Of a stretch of 64,000 nucleotides of DNA, positions 15,542 through 25,220 are shown one piece after another. Positions within the stretch are counted from its first letter, which is position 1; the number at the start of each line of letters is the position of its first letter. The translations under genes were made by a program, and so were the position numbers. The stretch covers positions 186,001 to 250,000 of the forward strand of contig NZ_BMMZ01000004.1 of the NCBI RefSeq assembly GCF_014646195.1, written 5' to 3'. Source of the stretch: Microlunatus endophyticus. GTDB taxonomy: Bacteria > Actinomycetota > Actinomycetes > Propionibacteriales > Propionibacteriaceae. A model generated the notes under the pieces. It ran no database searches. It saw nothing but the letters and a program-made list of their open reading frames with translations, and was not told the origin of the DNA.

Positions 15542-16517
15542 TCGTGCGAGCGATGGGGAGCTCGTCCACCGACGAGCTGGCGTGTGCGCGTGCGTCCTCC
15601 TCCTCGAGCTGAAGGACCCACCGCCCAACCGACCAGGCCGGCTGCCGAGCGACCGCAAGCGGTAGCGCCAGTCGTTCGCCGTGCGACAGTGGGCGCTCCG
15701 TTCCCGAGTCGTACGCGTCCAGGAGCCGTCGGACGACGTCGCGGTCCTCGTCGTCGGGGAGATCGTGTCCCGGTTCAAGCAGGTAGAACCAGATCGGCAG
15801 TGCAAGATCATCGATCCGCCAGCGTTCGGCCATGAAATCGAAGTCGATCACAGCGGCAAGCTCGTCGCCGGCGAACAGGACGTTGTTGTCCCAGAAGTCG
15901 CCATGCACCAGTTGACTGACCTGATCGGCCACCCATGATCGTTCTGCGGCAGTGACAGCCTCGATGTGGTCGACGACCTGGTCGGCGAGTTTGTCGAGCA
16001 CCGGGTCGTTCCACCCTCGGATCCGATCGGCTCCCAGGCGTGTCAGTGCGGCGGCGCGCGCTGACGGCACGTGGTTGGCCCGCGGCGCACGGCTGGCTGC
16101 GATCGCAGGTTCGAGAGAGCGCAGGAGATCGTGCAACCGGCCGAGCTCTGCGAATCCTGCCTCGAGGAGATCCGGTGTCTTCATGGCGCGATCCCAGTCC
16201 ACATACGATTCCAGCTCGACCAGAGTTCCTTCAGGCAAGCTGATCATGGTTGCAGCGTCCGGAGCAGGGATCGGTGTCACCGTCGGCAGTCCGGCAGAGC
16301 GGGCGCAGCGGCGTACGTGCTGGATCGCCGCCAGCCGATCCCGGTTGGTCCAGCGTTGGTGCAGACGCGCAACCAGAATGCGATCGTCGGCGTCCAGTCG
16401 CAGATTCGTGGTCCAACTGCTGCTCAGGACGCTCCATCTGCGCAGCGACCCGATTCCGAACCGAGCCGCGATCCGATCCACAAGATCATCGGTCACGATC
16501 AGCCGGTCGTCGGTCAT
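15495..16517 (-). CDS. Aminoglycoside-phosphotransferase-like (APH fold) kinase
   Basis: Encodes 340 residues. It has the APH/choline-kinase catalytic loop LVHGDFWDNNVLF (HGDxxxxN) followed by the metal-binding AAVIDFDFM. The N-lobe has an ILVARLHQ strand in place of the usual lysine strand. Such enzymes phosphorylate hydroxyl groups of sugars, antibiotics or metabolites in the cytoplasm; the substrate cannot be told from sequence. The ATG at 16517 is preferred to upstream in-frame codons. It overlaps the MFS gene tail to tail by 47 bases. Confidence 0.85.
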   Translation of the reverse strand: MTDDRLIVTDDLVDRIAARFGIGSLRRWSVLSSSWTTNLRLDADDRILVARLHQRWTNRDRLAAIQHVRRCARSAGLPTVTPIPAPDAATMISLPEGTLVELESYVDWDRAMKTPDLLEAGFAELGRLHDLLRSLEPAIAASRAPRANHVPSARAAALTRLGADRIRGWNDPVLDKLADQVVDHIEAVTAAERSWVADQVSQLVHGDFWDNNVLFAGDELAAVIDFDFMAERWRIDDLALPIWFYLLEPGHDLPDDEDRDVVRRLLDAYDSGTERPLSHGERLALPLAVARQPAWSVGRWVLQLEEEDARAHASSSVDELPIARTIMTDLSSWQAALAPR

Positions 16518-16560
16518 GGATCCCGACCCTACCGGGCGATTCCTCCGCGCCAATCAGATT

Positions 16561-16950
16561 TCAGGCCGGCGGGAGCACCAGCAGCCGTACGAGTTGGTCA
16601 AGCGTGACCGCAGGGTCGGCGGTCAGCCCGGTATGGACGGGGGAGGGCTGGACGACGGTGCTCCGCAGAGCCGTCAGCATCCCGAAGCGAGTGACCAGAC
16701 CGGAATTCTCCCGGTTGCTCCCGACAGGTTCCTGACATGCCTCGACCACGGACTGCGCCGACATGGTGATGAGGTCGATGTCGGCGGCCGGATCGAGGGC
16801 GAGGATCCGGTCCGGGCGTACTTCCGCCCGGGCGCACAAAAAGTCAAGATCCTGACAGTAGAGGACCACGCCGATGTTGACGAACTCGCCGCGTTCGACC
16901 CGCGGCACCACACGCAGGGTGGCGTACGTGTAGGAGCGCAGGCCGGTCAT
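16561..16950 (-). CDS. DUF3037 protein, partner of the HipA-like kinase
   Basis: Encodes 129 residues. It starts MTGLRSYTYATLRVVPRVER, then GEFVNIGVVLYCQDLDFLCAR, the hallmark of DUF3037. The ATG overlaps the stop of the upstream kinase gene (ATGA), so the two are translated together. The function of the family is unknown. The constant pairing with a HipA-like kinase suggests a partner, substrate or antidote, which is inference. Confidence 0.88.
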   Translation of the reverse strand: MTGLRSYTYATLRVVPRVERGEFVNIGVVLYCQDLDFLCARAEVRPDRILALDPAADIDLITMSAQSVVEACQEPVGSNRENSGLVTRFGMLTALRSTVVQPSPVHTGLTADPAVTLDQLVRLLVLPPA

Positions 16951-17738
16951 GGCAGCCACTCCTCGGCGGCGTCGAGCCGGGCCAGCAGGTAGTCGCGGTA
17001 GGCCGCCCGCGCCGCCGCCGGGTCCGCTGGTGCCCCTGGATCGGGGCGGGATGGATCCGGCTCCAGCCAGCTGTCAGGCACCAGCGCGGTGATCGAGTCC
17101 AGCAGTCGGCCGGTGATGCGTGCGGCCAGCTCATCGTGCACCGACCGCGGATCGCCGACACCGGCCAGCACGTGATCGTCGTAGCGGTAGGCCGACTGGG
17201 CGAACCGCTCCGGATCGCCCCAGGAATGGTGGAACCGCAGGCAGGCGCCGTGATCGATCGCCCAGAGGTTGTGGTGCCAGATCAGCAGGTTGGTGTTGCG
17301 TGCGCTGCGATCGACGTTGGCCACCAGCGCATCCATCCAGACCACCCGCGCCGCCTCGTCGTCCGGCACCGGAAAGCTGCGGTCGTAACCGACCGATCCG
17401 GGCAGGTAGTCCACGCCGAGATTGAGCCCGGCACTAGCCTGGACCAGGTCCTGCACCTCGAAATCGGGTTCGGAGCGGGCCAGCTCCCCGTCGACGTCGA
17501 CCAGGGCGAGATCAGGCGTTCGGATACCGACCGCGCGGGCCAGTTCGCCGACGATGATCTCGGAGACCAGCGCCTTGGGCCCCTGGCCGGCGCCCACGAA
17601 CTTGACCACATAGGTGCCAAGATCATCGGCCTCCATGATCGCCGGCAGCGAGCCGCCCTCGCGCAGCGGCGTCAGGTAGGTGATCGCCGTGACCGACGGC
17701 AATGACGTCTGCACGGCCGGCGGTGGGGACTCGGTCAC
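16947..17738 (-). CDS. HipA-like kinase (short HipA_2 type)
   Basis: Encodes 263 residues, much shorter than HipA (~440). Kinase-like landmarks: YVVKFVGAGQGPKALVSEIIVG (ATP-binding lysine and acidic helix, ~44-66), ALVANVDRSARNTNLL (catalytic Asp and Asn, ~135-150) and LWAIDHGACLRF (metal-binding Asp, ~157-168). HipA kinases phosphorylate cytoplasmic proteins such as glutamyl-tRNA synthetase and act as toxins; the short members paired with DUF3037 have no established target. It lies 107 bases after the ABC exporter gene on the same strand. No HipB-like DNA-binding antitoxin is present. Confidence 0.87.
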   Translation of the reverse strand: MTESPPPAVQTSLPSVTAITYLTPLREGGSLPAIMEADDLGTYVVKFVGAGQGPKALVSEIIVGELARAVGIRTPDLALVDVDGELARSEPDFEVQDLVQASAGLNLGVDYLPGSVGYDRSFPVPDDEAARVVWMDALVANVDRSARNTNLLIWHHNLWAIDHGACLRFHHSWGDPERFAQSAYRYDDHVLAGVGDPRSVHDELAARITGRLLDSITALVPDSWLEPDPSRPDPGAPADPAAARAAYRDYLLARLDAAEEWLP

Positions 17739-17845
17739 GCGCTCACCCTATCGACGCTCGGCGCCGAAGCTCAGCCACCTCAAGGGGGCTGATTTCTCGA
17801 CACGCCGCAAATATCGGGGAATTACTGACCCCTCGGCGGGTTGGG

Positions 17846-20800
17846 TCAGCCGGCCAACCGGGCCCATTCGCCGGACAGTTCCGACCAGGGCCCGATCGCG
17901 GCGACCTCGCCGTCGACCAGGACCACGACCCGGTCCGCCTGGGCCAGCGCGGCTCGCTTGGACGTCGCACCGATGACGGTGACCCGACGCTCGCGCAGCG
18001 TCCTCCACAATTCGATCTCGGTGGTCGCATCCAGTGCGCTCGAGACGTCGTCGGCCAGCAGCAGTTCGGCATCGGTCGCCAACGCGCGGGCCAACGCGAG
18101 CCGCTGCACCTGGCCGCCGGAGAGCCGTACGCCTCGATGCCCGACGAGGGCGTCCTTGCCACCCGCATCGGCGATGTCGGCATCCAGCCGGGCGCCGGCG
18201 ACCGGCTCGTCGAAAGCCCTCGGATGGCCGAGCCGGACGTTGTCGGCGAAGGTCCCGGACAGCACGCGGGGCACCTGCGCGACGTGCGCCACCTGACCCG
18301 GCCGCAGGAAGACCTGAGGATCGTCGATGACCTCACCGTTCCAGCGGAGCTCGCCGCGATGATCGATCAGCCCGGCCAGTGCCGACAGCAGACTGGACTT
18401 GCCGGAGCCGACCCGTCCGACGAGCAGCACCAACTCGCCGGCCTCGACGCTCAGGTTGACCTTCGAGACGCCGATCGTGCCGTCGTCGTGGACGGCCGTC
18501 AGGTCGATCAGCTCCAGCTCGCGCAGCCGGGTCCTGGGTGCGGGTTGCGGTTCAGCTGCCGAGCCCGAGACCAGGTCGATGCCGGGCGGCAGATCCATCA
18601 GGTCGACGCCTCCGGCGAAGCGGCTGGTCTCGGCCTGCCAGGCGCGAGTGCCGGGCGCCTCGGTGACGACCGCGCCGGCGACCTGGCCGAAGTAGCCGAA
18701 GCCGTTGACGGCATTGGCGACCAGCAATGCGGTCGCCAGGCCCCAGACGTTGTGCATGTACGCCGCCCAGGCCGCCACCAGACCGATCTGCACCATCACG
18801 ACCGGTACGCCGTCCAGGAAGGCCTGCACCCGGTGTTCGCGGACCGCCGCATCCACCCGTCCGCCATCGACCCGCTGCAGATGGGCATGGACCTGCGCGG
18901 TCGCAGCGGCCAGCTTGATCGTCCGGGCGGCTTCCAGCGCCGAGACCAGGGTCCGGCCAAAACGAGCCCGGGCCGCCGAGGAGGCGGCGGCGGAGCGGCC
19001 GGCGATCGGGCGGCCGATCGTCGACGCCAGCGCCGACGACGCCATCACCGCGAGCAGCACGGCACCGGCGAGCCAGGTGCCGCCCAGCAGGGCGGTCACG
19101 ACGGCGATCACCAGGCCGTTGAGGAAGTCCACCCAACGGTCGCCGTAACGGGCGAACCGGTCGGCGTCCATCGACCGCGCGACCACCTCGCCCGGTGGCG
19201 TACGAGCCAGGCGGTGCTGCCGGGTCTGGCCGTACAGCACCGCCATCCGGGTGCGCAACAGCACCTCGACCCACCAGCGCGGGTAGCGCCAGAAGGCCTC
19301 GGCCAGGGCCAGCGGTGCCGCCAGCAGTGTCGCGATCAGCGCGAGTGTCAGCAGCCACGGCGTGTGGCCGGCCCGCAGCCCCTCGACGATATGGCCCCAG
19401 ACCAGGCCGGTGACCGCGCCCTGGGCTCCGGTCATGCCGGCGAACAGGAACAGCACCGCTCCGATGACGCCCCATTCGGGCCGGATCAGCAATGCATGCG
19501 CCATGCCGCGGGCCAGGCTCGGACCGGTGCCGGTTCGGGGACCGACGGGTGGTTCGCCCATCCGTCTCCGGCCGCCCACCATCTCCGCGCTCGGCTCGGC
19601 CGCTGCTGTTGGCTGGTCGGAATGGTCCACGGACTGGGCCAGTGATTCTGCGGCCCCGCCGGCCAGCAGCAGCTCCCGGAACGGGCCGGAAGTGACCGCG
19701 AGTTCGGCCCGGGCCCCTTGCTGGACGACGCGCCCGTGATCGAGCACCGCGACCAGCGGTGCGCGGGCGATGGTGGACAGCCGATGGGCGATCAGCACCC
19801 CCGTGCGCCCGGTCAGCAGCCGGTCCGAGGCCGCGATCACCAACCGCTCGGTGAGCGGATCCATCCGAGCGGTCGCCTCGTCCAGGATCACCACCCGGAC
19901 ATCGCGGACCAGCAACCGCGCGAAGGCGACCAACTGCTCCTCACCTGCTGACAGCGACGTCCCGCCCGGTCCGAGGACAGAATCCAGCCCGTCCGGCAGG
20001 TTGCCGACCCACTCGGCCAGGCCGAGCTCGCTGACCGCCGACTCGATCACCGCCCGGGGCAGCTCGTCATCGAAGAGCGCGATGTTCTCCGCGAGGGTGC
20101 CGGACAGGATCTCGGTCCGCTGGGTGACGACGCCGACGCCGGCCCGCAGCTTCTGCAGGTCGAGCGTCGTGACGTCGTGGCCACCGAGGAAGACTGTGCC
20201 GGGCGGCGGTTCGACCGCGCGTGAGATCAACGAGGCGAGAGTGGACTTGCCGGATCCGGTCCGCCCTACCAGAGCGATCGTCTGCCCGTCCGGCACCCGG
20301 AGGTTGATGTCCTGGAGTGCGAAGGTGCCCTCGGCATAGGAGAAGCGGAGGTCACGAACCTCCAGATCGATCTGATCGCCTGGCAGGGCGATGCCACCCT
20401 CGGGCTCGGGTTCGGCCGCCAGCATCTGTCGCAGCCGGGTGATTGCGCCGAGCCCGGCCTGCAGATCCGGCAGGTTGTTGGCCACCTGGGCGATCTGGCC
20501 GACGAAGGTCGAGGTGACCAGGAAGAGGGTGACCAGCCGGGCCACCGTCATGTGGCTGTCCGCCGCCAGGGCGACGCCGGCGACGCCGATCGCCGCCAGC
20601 AGTCCGTGCAGCAGCAACCCTGCCCGGCGGCCGATCCGGCTCTCCACGACGACCACAGCATCGAATTTCTCGTGCACCGCCGCCGACAGTCGTGCCACTC
20701 GTCCGAGGACGTGCGGCTGGCCGAGACTCGTCCGAAGGTCGTCCCGGCCGGCGATGCCTTCCTCGAGTGCGGCGGCATGACCGGTCCAGGCCATCTCCTC

Positions 20801-21388
20801 GATCACCTTGCGTCGGGCGATCTCGGTCAGCAGCCGGCGGATCGCGAACCAGGTGACCACTGCGAGCAGCGGAAAGAGGATGAAGGACGGCCACCAGGTC
20901 AGACCGGCGACGATCCACATGGGAATGGTCCCGAACACCGTGCCGGCCAGCATCCAGAGCTGCCAGCGCATCAGGTTGCCGACCTCGTGGGAGTCGTCGT
21001 CGACGCGGTCCAGGATCTCGCCGACGGCCTGCTCGGAGAGGACCTCCAGCGGCTGCCGCATCGCGGCCCGCAGCACGTCCTCGCGGAGCTTGCCCTCGAC
21101 CCGGTCGGAGACGCCGACCCACACGACCTTGCCGACGCTGCTGACCAGTGCGCCGCCGACCACGCACACGGCCAGCAGCCCGACCAGCTGCCAGCTCGGC
21201 TGCTGCGCCAAGTGCCCGGCGACCACACTGCCCAGGGTCGAACCGAGGGCAGCAACGGCAGCCGCCACCAGTGCCACCACGGTGAGCGGATTGCCCAGTC
21301 GCCGCCAGTCGACCCGGCGGGACGGATCGGCGGGAATCGTCGGAGTCGGGGCGGCAGCGTCCGGCAGCGAGGTCAGAAGGTCGGTCAT
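17846..21388 (-). CDS. Double ABC exporter in one chain (TMD-NBD-TMD-NBD)
   Basis: Encodes 1180 residues, equal to two ordinary half-exporters. TMD1 spans ~25-320. NBD1 has Walker A GRTGSGKS near 376, signature LSAGEEQ, Walker B VVILDEATARMD and an intact switch His (IAHRLS). TMD2 spans ~650-930. NBD2 has Walker A GRVGSGKS near 985, signature LSGGQVQR, but Walker B LLLADDVSSALD (Asp for the catalytic Glu) and ATSKRA in place of the switch-His segment. So one ATP site is canonical and one degenerate, as in heterodimeric exporters. Membrane protein; cargo unknown (lipid, peptide or drug). The ATG at 21388 follows TAAGGT by 11 bases and a palindrome AACCT-T-AGGTT (21397-21407). Confidence 0.92.
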   Translation of the reverse strand: MTDLLTSLPDAAAPTPTIPADPSRRVDWRRLGNPLTVVALVAAAVAALGSTLGSVVAGHLAQQPSWQLVGLLAVCVVGGALVSSVGKVVWVGVSDRVEGKLREDVLRAAMRQPLEVLSEQAVGEILDRVDDDSHEVGNLMRWQLWMLAGTVFGTIPMWIVAGLTWWPSFILFPLLAVVTWFAIRRLLTEIARRKVIEEMAWTGHAAALEEGIAGRDDLRTSLGQPHVLGRVARLSAAVHEKFDAVVVVESRIGRRAGLLLHGLLAAIGVAGVALAADSHMTVARLVTLFLVTSTFVGQIAQVANNLPDLQAGLGAITRLRQMLAAEPEPEGGIALPGDQIDLEVRDLRFSYAEGTFALQDINLRVPDGQTIALVGRTGSGKSTLASLISRAVEPPPGTVFLGGHDVTTLDLQKLRAGVGVVTQRTEILSGTLAENIALFDDELPRAVIESAVSELGLAEWVGNLPDGLDSVLGPGGTSLSAGEEQLVAFARLLVRDVRVVILDEATARMDPLTERLVIAASDRLLTGRTGVLIAHRLSTIARAPLVAVLDHGRVVQQGARAELAVTSGPFRELLLAGGAAESLAQSVDHSDQPTAAAEPSAEMVGGRRRMGEPPVGPRTGTGPSLARGMAHALLIRPEWGVIGAVLFLFAGMTGAQGAVTGLVWGHIVEGLRAGHTPWLLTLALIATLLAAPLALAEAFWRYPRWWVEVLLRTRMAVLYGQTRQHRLARTPPGEVVARSMDADRFARYGDRWVDFLNGLVIAVVTALLGGTWLAGAVLLAVMASSALASTIGRPIAGRSAAASSAARARFGRTLVSALEAARTIKLAAATAQVHAHLQRVDGGRVDAAVREHRVQAFLDGVPVVMVQIGLVAAWAAYMHNVWGLATALLVANAVNGFGYFGQVAGAVVTEAPGTRAWQAETSRFAGGVDLMDLPPGIDLVSGSAAEPQPAPRTRLRELELIDLTAVHDDGTIGVSKVNLSVEAGELVLLVGRVGSGKSSLLSALAGLIDHRGELRWNGEVIDDPQVFLRPGQVAHVAQVPRVLSGTFADNVRLGHPRAFDEPVAGARLDADIADAGGKDALVGHRGVRLSGGQVQRLALARALATDAELLLADDVSSALDATTEIELWRTLRERRVTVIGATSKRAALAQADRVVVLVDGEVAAIGPWSELSGEWARLAG

Positions 21389-21788
21389 CAACTGAAAACC
21401 TTAGGTTGTGGCACCGACAGCAGTCAGCCGGTTTTCCCGGTCGTGAGCCCTGACGTCCGCCATCCCCGTACGTCATCTCCCTGCGGTCTCCGCAACCTCA
21501 AACTTTGATCTTGCGGTCGGCGACACGCCGGCTCGAAGTGGTGCGGGAATGCGCAATCGCAAGGTTCGAGATTCGGTAGCGGGAGGGGATCGGCGGTACG
21601 TTTCGCGGGGCGCCCGCCGGCGGGCCGCTCGTACGGGCTACCGCAGTTTGACCCTGGGGTCCCCGTCCGCGTACTCTTGATCCTCGGTGCGTTGACGTGC
21701 GCGCACCGGATTCCGTGGTATTGCTCCCGCCGGACCGGCTGAGGTAGCAGACCCGAGCCCGAAGAACAGCGAAGAGAGTAGGTCAGGC
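21389..21788. other. Intergenic region between the ABC exporter and rplU
   Basis: A 400-base gap between divergent genes. It holds the exporter promoter with its 11-base palindrome at the left, the rplU promoter near 21648-21677, and an rplU leader of about 105 bases. No coding sequence is recognisable in 21420-21640. Confidence 0.6.
21648..21677 (+). promoter_or_regulatory. Promoter of rplU-rpmA
   Basis: TTGACC (21648-21653), 18 bases, TACTCT (21672-21677), about 111 bases before the GTG start. This is a good housekeeping sigma match and the strongest promoter-like sequence near the ribosomal genes. Confidence 0.65.
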
Positions 21789-22097
21789 GTGTACGCGATC
21801 GTGCGGAGTGGTGGCCGCCAGCACAAGGTCGCCGTCGGCGACGTCATCGAGATCGACAAGGTCGGTGACGAGGTCGGCGCGAGCGTGTCGCTGACGCCCC
21901 TGCTGTTGGTCGACGGTGAGAACGTGACCAGCGACAAGACCAAGCTCGATTCGGCTTCGGTGACCGCCGAGGTCCTCGGCGCAACCAAGGGCCCGAAGAT
22001 CCGGATCATCAAGTTCAAGAACAAGACCGGTTACAAGAAGCGCCAGGGGCACCGTCAGAAGTACACCCAGGTCAAGGTCACCGGGATCGAAGGCTGA
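21789..22097 (+). CDS. rplU: Ribosomal protein bL21
   Basis: Encodes 102 residues starting at GTG ([14 protein letters not shown]). The conserved [19 protein letters not shown] at ~75-93 is the 23S rRNA-binding signature of bL21. It is a component of the large subunit. rpmA follows after 12 bases, the standard order. Confidence 0.98.
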   Translation: MYAIVRSGGRQHKVAVGDVIEIDKVGDEVGASVSLTPLLLVDGENVTSDKTKLDSASVTAEVLGATKGPKIRIIKFKNKTGYKKRQGHRQKYTQVKVTGIEG

Positions 22098-22109
22098 GGA
22101 GCAGGCGAG

Positions 22110-22400
22110 ATGGCACATAAGAAGGGCGCGTCCTCGACCCGTAACGGTCGGGACTCCAACTCCCAGCGGCTCGGCGTCAAGCGGTTCGGCGGCCAGGTCG
22201 TCAACGCCGGCGAGATCATCGTCCGGCAGCGTGGCACCCACTTCCACCCGGGTGACGGCGTCGGCCGCGGCGGCGACGATACGCTGTTCGCCCTGGTTCC
22301 GGGCGCGGTGCAGTTCGGCACCAAGCGCGGTCGCCGGGTGATCAACATCGTGGCGTCGGAGACGAAGGCGCCAGCCGAGGCTGCGGCCGCGGCTGAGTAA
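22110..22400 (+). CDS. rpmA: Ribosomal protein bL27
   Basis: Encodes 96 residues. It starts [20 protein letters not shown], the N-terminal tail that reaches the peptidyl transferase centre, with [20 protein letters not shown] following. It has no N-terminal cleavage extension like that of Firmicutes. A strong terminator stands 19 bases after the stop. Confidence 0.98.
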   Translation: MAHKKGASSTRNGRDSNSQRLGVKRFGGQVVNAGEIIVRQRGTHFHPGDGVGRGGDDTLFALVPGAVQFGTKRGRRVINIVASETKAPAEAAAAAE

Positions 22401-22418
22401 TCAGCACAAGTTTCACGA

Positions 22419-22456
22419 GGGTGGCCCGGACGCTTCGTCGGGGCCACCCTTGTTTT
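22419..22456 (+). terminator. Rho-independent terminator after rpmA
   Basis: A 14-base stem (GGGTGGCCCGGACG with CGTCGGGGCCACCC, one mismatch), a three-base loop and a TTGTTTT tail: a textbook intrinsic terminator. It sits only 36 bases before obgE, so obgE is either read through or has its own promoter close by. Confidence 0.9.
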
Positions 22457-22492
22457 ATGCACTCTTGTTTGAGGTAGAAGGGGCGGTGCGCG

Positions 22493-23986
22493 ATGGCGAT
22501 TCCGAGCTTCGTCGACACCGTCATGTTGATGGTCGCCGGCGGCAAGGGCGGCAACGGCTGCGCCTCGGTGCACCGGGAGAAGTTCAAACCGCTCGGTGGT
22601 CCCGACGGCGGTAACGGCGGCCACGGCGGGTCGGTGATCCTCGAGGTCGATCCCGGGCTGACCACCCTGGTCGACTACCACCGCTCGTCACGCCGGATCG
22701 CCACCAACGGCCAACCGGGCAAGGGCGATCACCAGAACGGTTCCAACGGTGGCGATATCGTGCTCGCCGTCCCCGAGGGCACGGTCGTCTCCGATGCCGG
22801 GACCGGCGAGGTGCTGGCCGATCTGACCGGTGCGGGAACGCAGTTCGTGATCGCCGAGGGCGGTCGGGGCGGGCTCGGCAATGCCGCTCTCGCGTCGTCG
22901 GCCCGGAAGGCTCCCGGCTTCGCACTCCTGGGCGAGGAGGGCGAAGAACGCACCATCCGGATGGAACTGAAGGTCGTCGCCGATATCGGCCTGGTCGGCT
23001 TCCCCAGTGCGGGCAAGTCGTCGCTGATCGCGGCGATCTCCCGCGCCCGTCCCAAGATCGCCGACTATCCCTTCACCACCCTGATCCCGAACCTCGGTGT
23101 CGTGGTCGCGGGCGGCACCACCTTCACCGTCGCCGACGTGCCGGGGCTGATCGAGGGCGCCAGCGAAGGGCGCGGCCTCGGCCACGAGTTCCTCCGCCAT
23201 ATCGAGCGCTGTGCTGCGATCATCCACGTGATCGACTGCGCCACGTACGAGCCGGGCCGGGATCCGATCACCGACCTGAACGTGATCGAGTCCGAACTGG
23301 AGGCCTACGGTGGGCTTGCCGACCGGCCCCGGATGGTCGCACTGAACAAGATCGACATCCCGGATGCCCGCGAATTGGCCGACCTGGTCAAGGCCGACGT
23401 CGGCGAGCGCGGCTGGCCGGTCTTCGAGATCTCCACCAAGAGTGGCGAGGGGCTTCAGAAGCTGATCTTCGCTGCCGCCGAACTGGTGGCCGAACGCCGT
23501 GCCGCGGCTCCGGCGCCGGAAGCGCTCCGGGTCGTGATCAAGCCGAAGCCGGTCGGTGGTGGCCCGGAGTTCACCGTCGTCCGCGAGGGCGACCTGTGGC
23601 GGGTCCGCGGTGACAAGCCAGAACGGTGGGTACGCCAGACCGACTTCACCAACGACGAGGCGATCGGCTATCTGGCCGACCGGCTCAACCGGGTGGGGAT
23701 CGAGGAGCGACTGCTCGAGCTCGGCGCGATTCCGGGTGACACCGTCGCGATCGGTGGCGACGACGCGGTGATCTTCGACTTCTCCCCGCAGGTGGACGTC
23801 GGTGCTGAGATCCTCGGTCGCCGGGGTGAGGACAACCGGTTCCTGAGCGATCGTCCGGCGGCCCAGCGCCGCAAGGCCAAGGACGAGGAATACCATCGCG
23901 CCCGGGAGGCCGGGGAGTTGCAGCCCTACCAGATGCCGACCCGTGTCGATGATGACGACGTCACCGGCGATGATCAAGAAGCATGA
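22493..23986 (+). CDS. obgE: GTPase Obg/CgtA
   Basis: Encodes 497 residues. The Gly-rich Obg fold spans ~1-158 ([16 protein letters not shown]). The G domain has a P-loop GFPSAGKSS (~169), switch and G3 DVPGLIEGA, and G4 NKID. The OCT domain (~345-430) is followed by an acidic tail. It acts in 50S assembly and growth/stringent control, in the cytoplasm and on ribosomes. Order rplU-rpmA-obgE-proB is conserved in actinobacteria. Confidence 0.97.
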   Translation: MAIPSFVDTVMLMVAGGKGGNGCASVHREKFKPLGGPDGGNGGHGGSVILEVDPGLTTLVDYHRSSRRIATNGQPGKGDHQNGSNGGDIVLAVPEGTVVSDAGTGEVLADLTGAGTQFVIAEGGRGGLGNAALASSARKAPGFALLGEEGEERTIRMELKVVADIGLVGFPSAGKSSLIAAISRARPKIADYPFTTLIPNLGVVVAGGTTFTVADVPGLIEGASEGRGLGHEFLRHIERCAAIIHVIDCATYEPGRDPITDLNVIESELEAYGGLADRPRMVALNKIDIPDARELADLVKADVGERGWPVFEISTKSGEGLQKLIFAAAELVAERRAAAPAPEALRVVIKPKPVGGGPEFTVVREGDLWRVRGDKPERWVRQTDFTNDEAIGYLADRLNRVGIEERLLELGAIPGDTVAIGGDDAVIFDFSPQVDVGAEILGRRGEDNRFLSDRPAAQRRKAKDEEYHRAREAGELQPYQMPTRVDDDDVTGDDQEA

Positions 23987-24011
23987 TCAGGAAGGCTGAT
24001 CGGGAGCGACG

Positions 24012-25139
24012 ATGACCGAGATGGTGCGGCGCGCCGCCATCACTGCTGCCCGGCGGATCGTGGTCAAGGTCGGCTCCTCGTCGCTGACCACGGCGGCCGG
24101 TGGTCTTGACCCGAAGCGGGTTGGTGCCCTGGTCGACGCACTGATCTCAGTACGCCTTGCGGGCCAGGAGATCGTGCTGGTGTCCTCCGGTGCGATCGCT
24201 GCCGGACTGGCACCGCTGGCATTGCGGACCCGGCCTCGTGATCTTGCCACCCAGCAGGCCGCCGCGTCGGTCGGCCAGGGGCTGTTGGTCCAGGAGTACG
24301 CCCGGCTGTTCGGTGCCTGCGGGCTCACAGTCGGGCAGGTGCTGCTGACCGTCGATGATGTCACCCGCAAGAGCCACTACCGCAACGCGTCGCAGACCTT
24401 CGACCGGCTGCTCGAGCTCGGCGTCGTACCGATCGTCAACGAGAACGACACCGTCGCCACCCACGAGATCCGGTTCGGCGACAACGACCGACTGGCCGCG
24501 CTGGTCGCCCACCTGGTCCGCGCCGATGCGCTGGTGATGTTCAGCGACGTCGACTCGCTCTACACCTCCAACCCGAGCAGGCCGGGCGCGCGTCGGGTCA
24601 CCGAGGTGCGTACGGTCGATGATCTTGCCGGCGTCGAGGTCGGCGGGATGAGTGCATCGATCCTCGGCACCGGTGGCATGGAGACCAAGATCAACGCGGC
24701 CCGGATCGCCACGTCCGCAGGGATCCCGGTCGTGCTGACCGATGCCACGGCGATCGTCGGTGCGTTGGCCGGGGATCCGGTCGGCACCTACTTCCACCCG
24801 ACCGGCAAGCGCCGGCCCAGCCGGCTGTTGTGGCTGGCCCACGCCACCGACGCCCACGGCGAGCTGGTCCTGGATGCCGGCGCCGTCGATGCCGTGCTGC
24901 GCCGGCACGCGTCGCTGCTGCCGGCCGGGGTGACCGAGGTCCGGGGCGAGTTCAGCGCCGGCGATCCGGTCAATCTCGTCGGCCAGGACGGCACCCTGAT
25001 CGCTCGCGGCCTGGCCAACTACGACTCCTCAGAGCTGCCGGATCTGCTGGGCCGGCATACCGACGAGATCGCGGCCGAGCTGGGGGAGGGTTACGACCGT
25101 ACGGTCGTCCACCGAGATGCGCTGATCGTTCTGCCCTGA
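24012..25139 (+). CDS. proB: Glutamate 5-kinase
   Basis: Encodes 375 residues. The amino-acid kinase domain (IVVKVGSSSLTT at ~18, VSSGAIAAG, NENDTV, GTGGMETKINAA) spans ~1-260, and a PUA domain covers ~280-360. It phosphorylates glutamate to gamma-glutamyl phosphate, the first step of proline synthesis. Its partner proA, normally the next gene, lies 19.5 kb away at 44638. Confidence 0.97.
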   Translation: MTEMVRRAAITAARRIVVKVGSSSLTTAAGGLDPKRVGALVDALISVRLAGQEIVLVSSGAIAAGLAPLALRTRPRDLATQQAAASVGQGLLVQEYARLFGACGLTVGQVLLTVDDVTRKSHYRNASQTFDRLLELGVVPIVNENDTVATHEIRFGDNDRLAALVAHLVRADALVMFSDVDSLYTSNPSRPGARRVTEVRTVDDLAGVEVGGMSASILGTGGMETKINAARIATSAGIPVVLTDATAIVGALAGDPVGTYFHPTGKRRPSRLLWLAHATDAHGELVLDAGAVDAVLRRHASLLPAGVTEVRGEFSAGDPVNLVGQDGTLIARGLANYDSSELPDLLGRHTDEIAAELGEGYDRTVVHRDALIVLP

Positions 25140-25220
25140 CAACCGAGCGGCGCTCCGGCAGGACAAGCCTCACGGTTGGTCTCACGATGTGCGCTCGCAC
25201 CGCGGTTATCAGGCCCAGGG

